From positions 62,001 to 126,000 of the forward strand of contig NZ_JAPDUG010000001.1 of NCBI RefSeq assembly GCF_026015885.1: 64,000 nt of DNA. Direction: 5' to 3'. Positions 8,295 to 16,906 of this stretch are shown here, piece by piece. The first letter of the stretch is position 1, and each line of letters starts with the position of its first letter. The notes beneath the pieces were generated by a model. That model had not been told where the DNA came from, ran no database searches, and saw only the letters and a list, made by a program, of their open reading frames with translations. The stretch comes from Halocynthiibacter sp. SDUM655004 (lineage in GTDB: Bacteria > Pseudomonadota > Alphaproteobacteria > Rhodobacterales > Rhodobacteraceae). The translations under genes were made by a program, and so were the position numbers.

Positions 8295-9089
8295 TTAATC
8301 GCCCGAGCGGATGTCGTCGTACATTCGTATCGTCACACCGCCGTCCATGACGATATTTTCTCCTATCATGAAGCGCGCTTCTTCGGATGCCAGCATTGCC
8401 GCCACGGCGGCTATTTCGTCGGGGCGACACAGTCGGCCGACGGGCTGCATGGCTTCAACTTTCGCGCGGGCCTTGGCGGCATCTCCCGTTGCGGCAAAGT
8501 CATTCTCGGCGATTTGGGTATCCGTGTAGCCAGGCGAAATCGCGTTAATAGCAATCCCTTTGTCTGCATACTCCAGCGCAAGAGAACGGGTTAGTCCAAG
8601 TAAGCCATGCTTGGCGACGGGATAGGGAAAAGTGCCTTTGATAATCGAAAACGCGTGATTGGAAATGATATTGATCACGGCACCATTTTGCTTGGCGAGC
8701 ATGTCGGGAAGCACAGTCTTTGTGCAAGTCCAAGCGCCTTTCAGATCGACATTCATGCAGAGATCCCAATCATCATCGCTGGTCTCAAGTGGGGAGCGGA
8801 ACACTGCGATTCCAGCATTGTTGACCAACACATCCACAGGGCCAAACCGTTCCAGAACGGCGGCGTGCATGGCCGTAACACTTTGGGTTTTGGATATGTC
8901 TGTTTTGACAAAAAGCGTCTCTGCGCCAGTTTCGCTTGCGATCTGTTCTGCAGCGTCTCTTCCCTTGTCTTCGTTCAGTTCCGCAATCACGACGTGCGCG
9001 CCTTCGGTCGCGAATCGGCGAGCAATTGCTTCTCCGATTCCCTGACCGGCACCGGTCACGATGGTGGTTTTCCCTTTTAGTCTCTGCAC
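8295..9089 (-). CDS. SDR-family NAD(P)-dependent oxidoreductase
   Basis: A 264-residue classical short-chain dehydrogenase. The cofactor motif TGAGQGIG lies near residues 12-19, NNAG near 90-93, the catalytic serine in IISNHAFS and the catalytic YPVAK near 156-160. It belongs to the polyol/sugar dehydrogenase-like group, but the substrate cannot be fixed. It is transcribed divergently from the sugar-binding protein gene (9200) and convergently with the GH88/GH105 gene, so it probably belongs to the same catabolic locus, perhaps oxidising the imported sugar or a pathway intermediate. Confidence 0.9.
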   Translation of the reverse strand: MQRLKGKTTIVTGAGQGIGEAIARRFATEGAHVVIAELNEDKGRDAAEQIASETGAETLFVKTDISKTQSVTAMHAAVLERFGPVDVLVNNAGIAVFRSPLETSDDDWDLCMNVDLKGAWTCTKTVLPDMLAKQNGAVINIISNHAFSIIKGTFPYPVAKHGLLGLTRSLALEYADKGIAINAISPGYTDTQIAENDFAATGDAAKARAKVEAMQPVGRLCRPDEIAAVAAMLASEEARFMIGENIVMDGGVTIRMYDDIRSGD

Positions 9090-9125
9090 TTGATTGAACT
9101 CCTCGCTGCGCTTGTTGACTTTGTC

Positions 9126-9140
9126 TGATTAACTGATTAT
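9126..9140. promoter_or_regulatory. Direct repeat in the divergent SDR / sugar-transporter promoter region
   Basis: CTGATTA occurs at 9126-9132 and again at 9134-9140, an eight-base period within the 110-base divergent region. The nine bases TGATTATAT seen here also occur at 6244-6252, upstream of the GntR gene. This may be a regulator site, but the sequence is A+T-rich and chance is possible. Confidence 0.25.
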
Positions 9141-9199
9141 ATCCTTTAACCGTCGAGATGAAAATACTCGAATTAAGATCACCTTTGGGAGGAGAATAC

Positions 9200-10171
9200 A
9201 TGCTCAATCGAGTTAAACCTGTACTTCTTATGTCGATTGCAGGGACGGCCCTGCTTGCCGGAACGGCAATGGCCGACGACAAAGAAATCGTCGCGATCTA
9301 CAAGAGCGGAACGCAACAATACTTCATTGATCAAGGGGACGGCTTTAAAGCTGCCGCCGAAGAGCTTGGCTACACTGCCAAGATCATCAACGTTGAACTT
9401 GATGCAAACCTTGCCATCTCTGCGGTTTCCGACGCGATCGCATCCGGCGCAAAAGGCATTGGACTTACCGCACCAGATCAGGCGCTTGGCCCTGCGGTTG
9501 CGCGTTCCGCTGATGAAGCGGGCGTTTTGCTCGTAGCGACTGACGACCCGATCATGAAAGAAGACGGTAGCCCTGTTCCATTCGTTGGCTTTGATGGCGT
9601 TGCAATGGGCACCAAAGTTGGCGAGCGGGCTGGTGAGTTGCTGAAGGAAAGCGGATGGCTTGATGGCGCGCGTTACGGTGTTTTGAGCGTTGAAGTTCAA
9701 ACGCTTTCGGTTTGTAACGACCGCACTGACGCGGCCAAAGAGCAAGTAATTGCGGCTGGTGCGAGCGCAGATAGCATCGTGCAGGTTTCATATGACGGCA
9801 CAGCTGACACGTCTCTCGCGGCGACTGGCCCAGTGCTGACGGCGAATCCCGGTGTCGACAAATGGGTTGTGTTTGCCTGTAACGACGAAGGTGTGCTTGG
9901 CGCAAACAACGCACTTAAGAATGCGGGCTTCAATCCAGATGATGTAATTGCTGTAGGGCTTGGCGCTTATGAAGCGTGCCGTCCTTGGAAAGAGGGTATT
10001 CCTTCTGGCTTTAAAGCTGCGCTTTACATCTCGGGTAAGGATGTTGGTGACGCCGCAGCGCGCACACTCATCAATTCCATTGAGACTGGTGAAGATCTGC
10101 CGCTCAAGACTGTTGCAAACACGACCATCGTCGGCCCCGATAACTACGCCGATTACATGTCCTGCGACTAA
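9200..10171 (+). CDS. Sugar ABC transporter substrate-binding protein (AraF/RbsB-type)
   Basis: A 323-residue periplasmic sugar-binding protein. The ATG at 9200 follows a strong GGAGGAG site and starts a signal peptide cleaved near AMA-DD (residue 25). The mature protein has the type I binding fold: AIYKSGTQQYFIDQGDGF at the start, ASGAKGIGLTAPDQALGPAV in the first lobe, VVFACNDEGVLGA and the hinge-proximal GLGAYEACRPW. The last segment resembles arabinose-binding AraF more than RbsB. Four cysteines occur in the mature protein. It starts an importer operon with the ATPase (10235) and permease (11736); a hairpin follows its stop. The ligand is probably a pentose, hexose or uronic-acid derivative, which is inference. 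Confidence 0.88.
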   Translation: MLNRVKPVLLMSIAGTALLAGTAMADDKEIVAIYKSGTQQYFIDQGDGFKAAAEELGYTAKIINVELDANLAISAVSDAIASGAKGIGLTAPDQALGPAVARSADEAGVLLVATDDPIMKEDGSPVPFVGFDGVAMGTKVGERAGELLKESGWLDGARYGVLSVEVQTLSVCNDRTDAAKEQVIAAGASADSIVQVSYDGTADTSLAATGPVLTANPGVDKWVVFACNDEGVLGANNALKNAGFNPDDVIAVGLGAYEACRPWKEGIPSGFKAALYISGKDVGDAAARTLINSIETGEDLPLKTVANTTIVGPDNYADYMSCD

Positions 10172-10184
10172 TAACCTCCCGGGC

Positions 10185-10202
10185 GGGCGCCAAACGGCGC
10201 TC
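10185..10202 (+). promoter_or_regulatory. Intercistronic hairpin after the sugar-binding protein gene
   Basis: GGGCGCC (10185-10191) pairs with GGCGCTC (10196-10202), one G-U pair included, around the loop AAAC. It has no T-run, and the ATPase gene follows at 10235. Hairpins here commonly protect the binding-protein mRNA so that it is made in excess over the membrane parts; that role is inferred. Confidence 0.5.
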
Positions 10203-10234
10203 GCTACTCACTACAGGAACAAAAGGAGCAGGTC

Positions 10235-11734
10235 ATGTCATCTGCGATCCTCGACGTTCAGGGAGTCGGAAAGTCTTTTCCCGGTGTTAAGGCGCTCTCG
10301 AACGTTAGTATGAAGGTTTTCCCCGGAGAAGTTGTCGCGTTTGTCGGCGAGAACGGTGCCGGAAAATCCACCTTCCTTAAAATTCTTTGCGGAGACTACA
10401 CGCTTGATGAGGGCAAGGTTGCCCTTGATGGTACAGAAGTAAGTCACGCAAGTCCGCTAGAGGCGCGAAACGCAGGTTTCCGTCTTGTCAGGCAAGAACC
10501 GGAAATTGTTCCGCATATCTCGGCGGCGGAGAATATCTTCATTGGCGAGTATCCGCGTCGCGCGAGCGGTCGTGTTGATCATGCAAAGATGCGGCAAATC
10601 ACAACCGAAATGTTGGAGCGCTACGGTTTTGTCGGGGTGCTCGATATCGATGCACTTGGGCGCACGCTTTCACCCGCTCAGCAGCATATCGTCGAGATCC
10701 TCCGTGCCCTGAAGGACGGCGTCAAAGTCGTGGCTTTTGATGAGCCGACCGCGTCTTTGACGACCGAAGAGGCCGACCGTCTTTTCGCGTTGATCCGGCA
10801 GCTTCGGAAGGAAGGGCTTGGCATCATTTATGTTTCGCACCGTTTGCACGAGGTTATGGAAATTTCCGACCGTGTGGTGGTTCTTAAAGATGGTGTTCAG
10901 ACGGGCGATTTGCGGATTGAGGAAACAACCGAGCAAGACATCGTGAACCTGATGGTCGGCCGTGAATTGGCGCACGGATATAGTCGCGACGAGGTTTCGA
11001 CCCCTGAAGTTGTACTTGAGGTCGAGAATCTGTCCAGCCGTTGGCATCGCGATATTTCTTTTCAAATCAGAGCCGGCGAAATCGTAGGGTTCGCGGGGCT
11101 TGTTGGCGCTGGGCGTACTGAACTCGCCAAAGTGCTATTTGGCGAATTTGAGAAAAGCGGTGGGACAGTGAAAATTTGCGGAGAGGTGAAGACCATACGT
11201 TCACCAGCTGACGCTATTGCCGCAAACATCGGCTTTGCGCCGGAAAACCGCAAAGCGGAGGGGTTGATCCTCGTTCGCTCGGTAATTGAAAACGCATCAA
11301 TGGCTGTATATTCGGCCCTCGCTCGCATGGGCGTGCTGCGTACGTCTGCGATGATTGAAAAGGTTTCCCCATTCATTCAGAAGCTGGAAATCAAGACGCC
11401 TAGCCTTGAGCAGGAAGTCGGCAAGTTGTCGGGCGGCAACCAGCAAAAAGTCGTTTTGGCCCGCTGGCTCGCGGCGGCTCCCCGTTTGCTTATTCTCGAT
11501 GAGCCGACCCGCGCGGTTGATGTGGGTGCCAAGGCCGAGATTTACCGTCTGATCGACGATCTCTCCAAGCAGGGGTTGGCGATCATGATGATTTCCTCCG
11601 AGATGCCGGAGCTTCTGTCTATGTCAGACAGGATCATCGTCATGCGCGACGGACAGATTTCTGAACCAATAGAAAAACAGGATGCCACCGAGGAGGCGAT
11701 CGTGAATCTCGCCCTCGGGACAAAGGCGGCCTGA
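10235..11734 (+). CDS. Sugar ABC transporter ATP-binding protein (two ATPase domains, RbsA/AraG-type)
   Basis: A 499-residue double ATPase as found in CUT2 sugar importers. The first domain has Walker A GENGAGKST (near residue 38) and Walker B VVAFDEPT (near 166). Its signature region is LSPAQQHIVEI. The second domain has the degenerate P-loop GLVGAGRTEL (near 288), the signature LSGGNQQK and RLLILDEPTRAVDVG. This asymmetry is normal for RbsA/XylG/AraG. An AAAGGAG site precedes the ATG by a few bases. It energises the importer formed with the proteins from 9200 and 11736. Confidence 0.94.
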   Translation: MSSAILDVQGVGKSFPGVKALSNVSMKVFPGEVVAFVGENGAGKSTFLKILCGDYTLDEGKVALDGTEVSHASPLEARNAGFRLVRQEPEIVPHISAAENIFIGEYPRRASGRVDHAKMRQITTEMLERYGFVGVLDIDALGRTLSPAQQHIVEILRALKDGVKVVAFDEPTASLTTEEADRLFALIRQLRKEGLGIIYVSHRLHEVMEISDRVVVLKDGVQTGDLRIEETTEQDIVNLMVGRELAHGYSRDEVSTPEVVLEVENLSSRWHRDISFQIRAGEIVGFAGLVGAGRTELAKVLFGEFEKSGGTVKICGEVKTIRSPADAIAANIGFAPENRKAEGLILVRSVIENASMAVYSALARMGVLRTSAMIEKVSPFIQKLEIKTPSLEQEVGKLSGGNQQKVVLARWLAAAPRLLILDEPTRAVDVGAKAEIYRLIDDLSKQGLAIMMISSEMPELLSMSDRIIVMRDGQISEPIEKQDATEEAIVNLALGTKAA

Positions 11735-11735
11735 T

Positions 11736-12812
11736 ATGCCCACGGAGGACAAAAAATTGAGTATCACTGAAAACGCAACGCTCCAGATTGCTTCGCCCAA
11801 GAGCAGTGCGCTGAAGCGGTTCACCAACTTCGTTGGCGCCGAAAACCTTTCGCTGATTATAGCGCTGATCATCATGGTGGCGCTCATCGCCACGCAAACC
11901 GAGTTCTTCTTTTCCGCGCGAAATCTGATGAATATCGGTCAAAACATGGCCGTGGTCGGGTTGATCGCGGTTGGTATGACGCTTGTCATCGTATCTGCGG
12001 GGCTCGATATTTCGGTTGGCTCTATCGCGGGCTGTGCGTCGGTTGTTTGTGCCCTGACGGTTACCCAGATGGGAACAGTGACTGGCGGCGTGTTTGCGGG
12101 AATGGGTATTGGTATCATTCTGGGTTTGATCAACGCGACGATCATTTCGATCCTGCGCGTAAACCCTGTTGTTGCAACGCTTGCGACATTTTCGGCCTTT
12201 CGCGGAGTCGCGTTTTTGATTGCGCCCGATGGCCGCCCTGTGGGCGTTCTTGATCCAAACCTTGCATGGTTGGGTTCTGGACGGCTGTTTCAGACAGAGA
12301 GCTTCCCTGGTCTTCCCGTTGCATTCCTGCTTCTCGTTCTGGTCGCTGTCGTGGCGCATTTCGTAATGACTTCTACGGTATTTGGGCGGTCAATCTATTC
12401 GATGGGTGGGAACCCCGTTGCGGCGCGCCTTGCCGGTATCAACCTAACGCGCATGCGCTATGCGATTTATGCGGTCTCCGGCGCTTTGTCAGGCCTCGCT
12501 GGCGTGCTTGTAACCGCGCGTACATCATCTGGGCAGCCAGCTTCCGGTACCCAGGGGCTTGAGCTCGAGGCGATTACGGCTGTGTTCCTCGGCGGCGCTC
12601 TGATGGCGGGTGGCAAAGGAACGATTGTTGGCTCCATGTTGGCGGTTTTGCTTCTGGCAACACTTTCAAACGGTATGAACCTACTCGGTATTCCAACATT
12701 CTATCAGCTTGTAGCCAAAGGTCTCTTGTTGGTTCTGGCCGTTGCGATCGGACAGTGGCGCCTTGCGCGCTCTGAAAAACAGCAGGCCAAGCTTGCGGCT
12801 GCAGGGAAGTAA
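11736..12812 (+). CDS. Sugar ABC transporter permease (RbsC/AraH-type)
   Basis: A 358-residue membrane protein of the CUT2 class with about eight to ten helices. Characteristic stretches are MTLVIVSAGLDISVGSIAG (near residue 87), RVNPVVATLATFSAFRGVAF (near 140), and the EAITAVFLGGALMAGGKGTI coupling region (near 278). The ATG at 11736 is one base after the ATPase stop, but it has no good ribosome binding site. An in-frame TTG at 11757 has a GGAGGA eight bases before it and may be the true start, giving a protein seven residues shorter. It is the third gene of the importer operon. Confidence 0.93.
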   Translation: MPTEDKKLSITENATLQIASPKSSALKRFTNFVGAENLSLIIALIIMVALIATQTEFFFSARNLMNIGQNMAVVGLIAVGMTLVIVSAGLDISVGSIAGCASVVCALTVTQMGTVTGGVFAGMGIGIILGLINATIISILRVNPVVATLATFSAFRGVAFLIAPDGRPVGVLDPNLAWLGSGRLFQTESFPGLPVAFLLLVLVAVVAHFVMTSTVFGRSIYSMGGNPVAARLAGINLTRMRYAIYAVSGALSGLAGVLVTARTSSGQPASGTQGLELEAITAVFLGGALMAGGKGTIVGSMLAVLLLATLSNGMNLLGIPTFYQLVAKGLLLVLAVAIGQWRLARSEKQQAKLAAAGK

Positions 12813-12817
12813 ATCCA

Positions 12818-13654
12818 ATGCAACGCGTCACCCTCTCGAACGATCAGGTGTTGATCCAAGTTGTACCCGAGTTCGGTGCAAGAGTGGTCGCTCTGATCGA
12901 TCGCCGATCTGGACGAGACTGGCTGATTAGCGGAGCTTGTGAGGGTGCCGCAGGAGATGACGCCGCCTATGGCGGTGCAGAGGCGAGAGGTTGGGACGAG
13001 TGCGCCCCAACTGTCGCGTCTTGCCATGACCCGAACTGGGGGCGGCGGCTGCGCGATCATGGGGATATGTGGGGCCGCCCGTGGGTTTCAGAAGAAAGCG
13101 AAGGCGCTCTTACCTATCGCTATATTGGGGAACAGTTTGCGTTTAGCCGAACGCTTCGCCTCGAGGGACCAAAGCTTCTGTGTGACTACGAGATTTCGGC
13201 GGGCACATCGGGCACGAAACTTCCATGGATGTGGAGTCAGCACCTGTTACTCGCAACCCGACCCGGCGAGCGAATTATACTCGATGGGGTGAGTAGTTGG
13301 GCAGAGTTTGGCAAGGAACCCGCAACCACTGACGTACTGGGTTTGGAGGCGGGACTGGTTCAAAAGAGCTACGGCAAAGTAACCGACCGCGCAAGCGTTG
13401 GAATTGACGGATCAGACGGCGGGATCCGCCTTGAATGGTGCGACGCGCAAGTCCCGTATTGCGGTGTTTGGATGGCGTTCGGTAACTGGCCGACCGCAGA
13501 CAACCCGCTGCACCAAATGGCATTGGAACCGACAACCGCACCGTCGGACGACCTCGAAGGTGCGCGTTTGAACGGAACAGAACGCTGGCTTGAAGCCGGT
13601 CAAAAGGAACACTGGCAGATCGAGATAGAGCTTCTGCCGCCTAAGACAGATTAG
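12818..13654 (+). CDS. Aldose 1-epimerase-like protein (galactose mutarotase-like fold)
   Basis: A 278-residue cytoplasmic protein with the beta-sandwich pattern of the galactose-mutarotase-like superfamily. The start LSNDQVLIQVVPEFGARVVAL resembles the 'G..AP..GG.i..l' opening of these enzymes; DECAPTV, MWSQHLLL and PYCGVWMAF follow at expected spacing. The histidine in WSQHLL and late glutamates could be catalytic, but the exact residues are not certain. It lies five bases after the permease gene and so is co-transcribed with it. The likely role is interconversion of anomers of the imported sugar; that is inferred from fold and place. Confidence 0.7.
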   Translation: MQRVTLSNDQVLIQVVPEFGARVVALIDRRSGRDWLISGACEGAAGDDAAYGGAEARGWDECAPTVASCHDPNWGRRLRDHGDMWGRPWVSEESEGALTYRYIGEQFAFSRTLRLEGPKLLCDYEISAGTSGTKLPWMWSQHLLLATRPGERIILDGVSSWAEFGKEPATTDVLGLEAGLVQKSYGKVTDRASVGIDGSDGGIRLEWCDAQVPYCGVWMAFGNWPTADNPLHQMALEPTTAPSDDLEGARLNGTERWLEAGQKEHWQIEIELLPPKTD

Positions 13655-13666
13655 AAGGAGCCGATC

Positions 13667-14452
13667 ATGTCGGAAGAAAACATTCTTTATCGAGTTGAGG
13701 ACGGCATTGCCTACCTCACCATCAATCGTCCGGAGAAGATGAATGCAATCACGGCTGCTATGGGGAGCCGCATTGCGCAACTTTGTCGGGAAATCGATAT
13801 CGACGATAACGTAAAAGTGCTGATCATCGACGGTGCTGGCGATAGAGCTTTCGCCGCTGGTAGCGACGTGAACATGCTTGATGATCTAGGCACGCCATGG
13901 GATGGGCGCAACCGCGCGCAATATGATCGGGATTATGTGGAGCCGCTGCAGCGGCTTCGCAAACCCGCCATTGCAGCAATTGATGGATACTGTCTTGGCG
14001 GCGGTTTGGAGGTCGCGATGATGTGCGACATACGTGTGGCCACCCCGCGCTCAACGTTTGGCGCTCCGGAGGTGCAGCGCGGATGGCACGCTGGCGCCGG
14101 TAACACTTCTGTTTTGCCGCGTTTGATTGGTTACGCAAATGCCGCGATGTGGATTTTGACAGGCGACAGGTTTCCCTCTGATGAGGCGCTTCGGGTTGGT
14201 TTCGTCCAAAAACTCGTTGCTCCAGAAGACTTGATGAGCACCGCACAAGAGATCGCAAACCGTATCGCGAAAAACCCGCCGATCGCGGTTCAGTCAGCCA
14301 AAAACGTCATTAAGCGCAGTCAGGGAACATCGCTGGAGCAGGGGCTCTCGATGGAGAATGACGGCTACACGCTTTGCATGATGACTGAAGATGCCAAAGA
14401 AGGAATGGCCGCATTTGCCGAGAAGCGCGAGCCGGTATTCCGAGGTAAATGA
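13667..14452 (+). CDS. Enoyl-CoA hydratase/isomerase (crotonase) family protein
   Basis: A 261-residue crotonase-fold protein. The oxyanion-hole segments AFAAGSDVNML (residues 62-71) and YCLGGGLEVAM (108-118) are intact. One catalytic glutamate of the hydratases is present in FGAPEVQRG (E135). The position of the second one (Glu164 of rat mitochondrial hydratase, in the segment before LTGD) is methionine here (M161), so ordinary enoyl-CoA hydration is unlikely; an isomerase, decarboxylase or hydrolase role on a CoA thioester is more plausible. An AAGGAG site precedes the ATG. It overlaps the CoA-transferase gene by ATGA, so the two probably act in sequence. Such a pair inside a sugar locus is unusual. 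Confidence 0.87.
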   Translation: MSEENILYRVEDGIAYLTINRPEKMNAITAAMGSRIAQLCREIDIDDNVKVLIIDGAGDRAFAAGSDVNMLDDLGTPWDGRNRAQYDRDYVEPLQRLRKPAIAAIDGYCLGGGLEVAMMCDIRVATPRSTFGAPEVQRGWHAGAGNTSVLPRLIGYANAAMWILTGDRFPSDEALRVGFVQKLVAPEDLMSTAQEIANRIAKNPPIAVQSAKNVIKRSQGTSLEQGLSMENDGYTLCMMTEDAKEGMAAFAEKREPVFRGK

Positions 14453-15699
14453 AAATGAAGGACCAAACGATGACGGATACGGCCACAAATACACGCGCGC
14501 CTCTCGAAGGACTCAAGGTGCTGGACCTTACCATCGCAATGGCGGGTCCACTCTGTACGCAGCGGATGGGCGAAATGGGTGCCGAAATCATCAAGATTGA
14601 GGCACCTGGTGGCGGTGATTTTTCGCGCCATGCGCCGATGGCTGGCATCACCAAATTCGGCGATGCAACTTGCTTTGTGACGCTGAACCAGAACAAGAAA
14701 TCGCTAGTACTTGATCTAAAGTCTGATGCTGGCCGAGAGGTTCTCTATCGATTGGTTGAGCAAGCAGACGTTTTGATCCAGAATTTCCGCCCTCGGGTGG
14801 CAAAAAAGCTGGGAATTGAGTACCAAACCCTTCGCGAAATCAACCCGCGTCTCGTCTATGGGTCTGTCTCTGGATACGGCGAAGATGGTCCGATGAAGGA
14901 CCGGCCAGGTCAGGACCTTCTTTTGCAGAGCTTTACCGGACTGACGATGAACGGCGGCAAGGCCGGAGAGTTGCCTCAAGCCAGCCCGCTTTACATGGTT
15001 GATGTTTCGGCCTCGCACATGGTGTGTGAGGGGGTGTTGGCGGCGCTAGTCGCCCGCTCGATCACGGGCGTGGGGCAGGAAGTCAAAGTGACAATGCTGA
15101 GCGCTATAATGGAAATGCAGTGTCAGGAAATCATGTCCTATATCACTGCCGATGCCCCACCCAAGCGCGGCACCTCTCCACAGGTTTCGATCTACCAGGA
15201 GCCGCCCTATGGTATCTACAAATGCTCCGAGGGATTTCTTTCCATCGCGCAGGCGGATCTGGATGTACTGGCCGAAGTACTGAAGCTTCCCAAGCTATCC
15301 GATATGAAGCTCGCACGACCAGAGCAATCGAATGGTGATGCTGTTGCGGAGTGGCGCGATGATATTTATGCGGAGTTGGCGGCGCTGTTCCTTACAAATA
15401 CGGCAACTCATTGGGATGCACTCCTCGCGCCGTTGGGTGTTTGGTGCGTTGTTGTGAACGATTACGACTCCTTCCTGAACCACCCTCAGACACAGGATAA
15501 GCTAATTGAAGTCGAGCATCCTGTTGGTGGGAAGTACACAGCGGTTGCGCCAGCGATTTCCTTCTCGGACAATCCGAAACCATCCGTAAAACATGCGCCG
15601 CAGTATGGCGCGGATACCGTTGATATCCTCGCTTCATTCGGTTTCAGCGGCGATGAAATTTCGACGTTGGCAGAAAATAAAACCGTTATTGCGGGATAA
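14449..15699 (+). CDS. Family III CoA-transferase (CaiB/BaiF-type)
   Basis: A 416-residue class III CoA-transferase. It has the N-terminal LEGLKVLDLTIAMAGPLCTQ, the GAEIIKIEAPGGGDFSR nucleotide-proximal region, and the expected catalytic aspartate in LYMVDVSAS (D185 counted from the first ATG). This is followed by ALVARSITGVGQEVKV, the family's conserved ARxxTGxGQ segment. Two starts are possible: the ATG at 14449, overlapping the crotonase stop (ATGA), and one at 14470 with AAGGA seven bases before it. The enzyme moves CoA between carboxylic acids. With the crotonase it suggests that a carboxylate (possibly a sugar acid or a side group) is processed as a CoA thioester. Confidence 0.92.
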   Translation: MKMKDQTMTDTATNTRAPLEGLKVLDLTIAMAGPLCTQRMGEMGAEIIKIEAPGGGDFSRHAPMAGITKFGDATCFVTLNQNKKSLVLDLKSDAGREVLYRLVEQADVLIQNFRPRVAKKLGIEYQTLREINPRLVYGSVSGYGEDGPMKDRPGQDLLLQSFTGLTMNGGKAGELPQASPLYMVDVSASHMVCEGVLAALVARSITGVGQEVKVTMLSAIMEMQCQEIMSYITADAPPKRGTSPQVSIYQEPPYGIYKCSEGFLSIAQADLDVLAEVLKLPKLSDMKLARPEQSNGDAVAEWRDDIYAELAALFLTNTATHWDALLAPLGVWCVVVNDYDSFLNHPQTQDKLIEVEHPVGGKYTAVAPAISFSDNPKPSVKHAPQYGADTVDILASFGFSGDEISTLAENKTVIAG

Positions 15700-15707
15700 G
15701 GCTGACA

Positions 15708-16856
15708 ATGAAAATTACAGCGCTTCAAACCTATCTGGTTCCACCGAGATGGTTATTCTTGAAGGTGGAAACAGACGAGGGGATTTCCGGCTGGGGAGAA
15801 CCAGTTCTGGAAGGTCATGCAGAGACGCTCGCCGCAAAGATTAAGGAGCTCGAGGACTTCTTGATCGGATCTGATCCTCTGCGGATAGAAGATATCTGGC
15901 AAATGCTCTATCGGAACGGGTGTTATCGTGGCGGCCCTGTATTGATGAGCGCACTTGCCGGTATCGACATGGCGCTGTGGGATATCAAAGGTAAGTACCT
16001 TGGCGCGCCGGTTCATTCGCTGCTTGGTGGACCTGTTCGCGACAAGATCCGCACGTATTGCTGGATCGGCGGTGATCGCTCTGAAAACCTGATTGAAGGT
16101 GTGCTGGCGTTAAAGGCGCAGGGTTACTCGGCCGCAAAAATGAACATCTGTGAAGAGCTTCAGATCGTCGACAGCTATGCAAAGATTGATGGCATCGTCC
16201 GTAAGCTTTTCGAGTTGCGAGAGGCTGTGGGCACATCAATGGATTTGGCATTTGATTTCCATGGCCGCGTTCATGGCCCTATGGCTAAAGTGCTGTTGAA
16301 AGAACTTGAAGCGATTAGACCCATGTTCGTTGAGGACGCCGTGGTTTCTACGCAGGTTGATCTGATGGCCGAGCTTGCCAGCACCACGTCAATACCGCTG
16401 GCGATCGGAGAACGCCTACATTCTCGCTATGATTTTAAACCGGTTTTCGAGAAACGTGCGGCCAGTATCGTTAACCCAGACACGGCCCACGTTGGCGGAA
16501 TCTCGGAAATGGTGCGCATCGGTCATTGGGCCGAGGCTTATGATGTCGCGCTTGCACCGCATTGTCCACTTGGCCCGATTGCACTTGCCGCAAGTTTGCA
16601 GGTGGACGCAGTGTGTCACAACGCCTTTATTCAGGAGCAAAGCCTTGGCATTCACTACAATTCGACGAGCGACTTGGGGGATTACACCTTGCCCGGCGCT
16701 GGTTTGACTGTGAAAGATGGTTATCTCGACATACCAAAAGGGCCGGGTCTAGGTATTGAAATTGATGAGGAAAAAGTCGAGCGCGCCGCAGCTGAAGGGC
16801 ATCGTTGGAGAGCTCCGGTTTGGCGGCATGAGGATGGCTCGATCTCTGAGTGGTAA
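15708..16856 (+). CDS. Enolase-superfamily dehydratase, galactonate dehydratase (DgoD)-like
   Basis: A 382-residue mandelate racemase/muconate lactonizing enzyme relative, colinear with E. coli D-galactonate dehydratase from MKIT to the C-terminal WRHEDGSISEW. The expected active-site residues occur at the same numbers as in DgoD: metal ligands D183, E209 and E235, with H185 (in DFHGR) and H285 (in APHCPLGP). The usual EEP after the second metal ligand is EDA here. The family turns an aldonate into a 2-keto-3-deoxy acid. D-galactonate or a close aldonate is a reasonable substrate, but no KDG/KDGal kinase or aldolase is in the window, so the downstream route is open. The gene lies eight bases after the CoA-transferase gene. 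Confidence 0.9.
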   Translation: MKITALQTYLVPPRWLFLKVETDEGISGWGEPVLEGHAETLAAKIKELEDFLIGSDPLRIEDIWQMLYRNGCYRGGPVLMSALAGIDMALWDIKGKYLGAPVHSLLGGPVRDKIRTYCWIGGDRSENLIEGVLALKAQGYSAAKMNICEELQIVDSYAKIDGIVRKLFELREAVGTSMDLAFDFHGRVHGPMAKVLLKELEAIRPMFVEDAVVSTQVDLMAELASTTSIPLAIGERLHSRYDFKPVFEKRAASIVNPDTAHVGGISEMVRIGHWAEAYDVALAPHCPLGPIALAASLQVDAVCHNAFIQEQSLGIHYNSTSDLGDYTLPGAGLTVKDGYLDIPKGPGLGIEIDEEKVERAAAEGHRWRAPVWRHEDGSISEW

Positions 16857-16906
16857 CACTGACTATTGGGTCATGAATTCTCGACGCAAAAAGGAGGGGC
16901 TAACGG

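Noticed and set aside
11640-12359. A 239-codon minus-strand frame opposite the sugar permease
   Set aside because: Very rich in Arg, Gln and Asn, typical of a shadow of a hydrophobic membrane protein; no family features.
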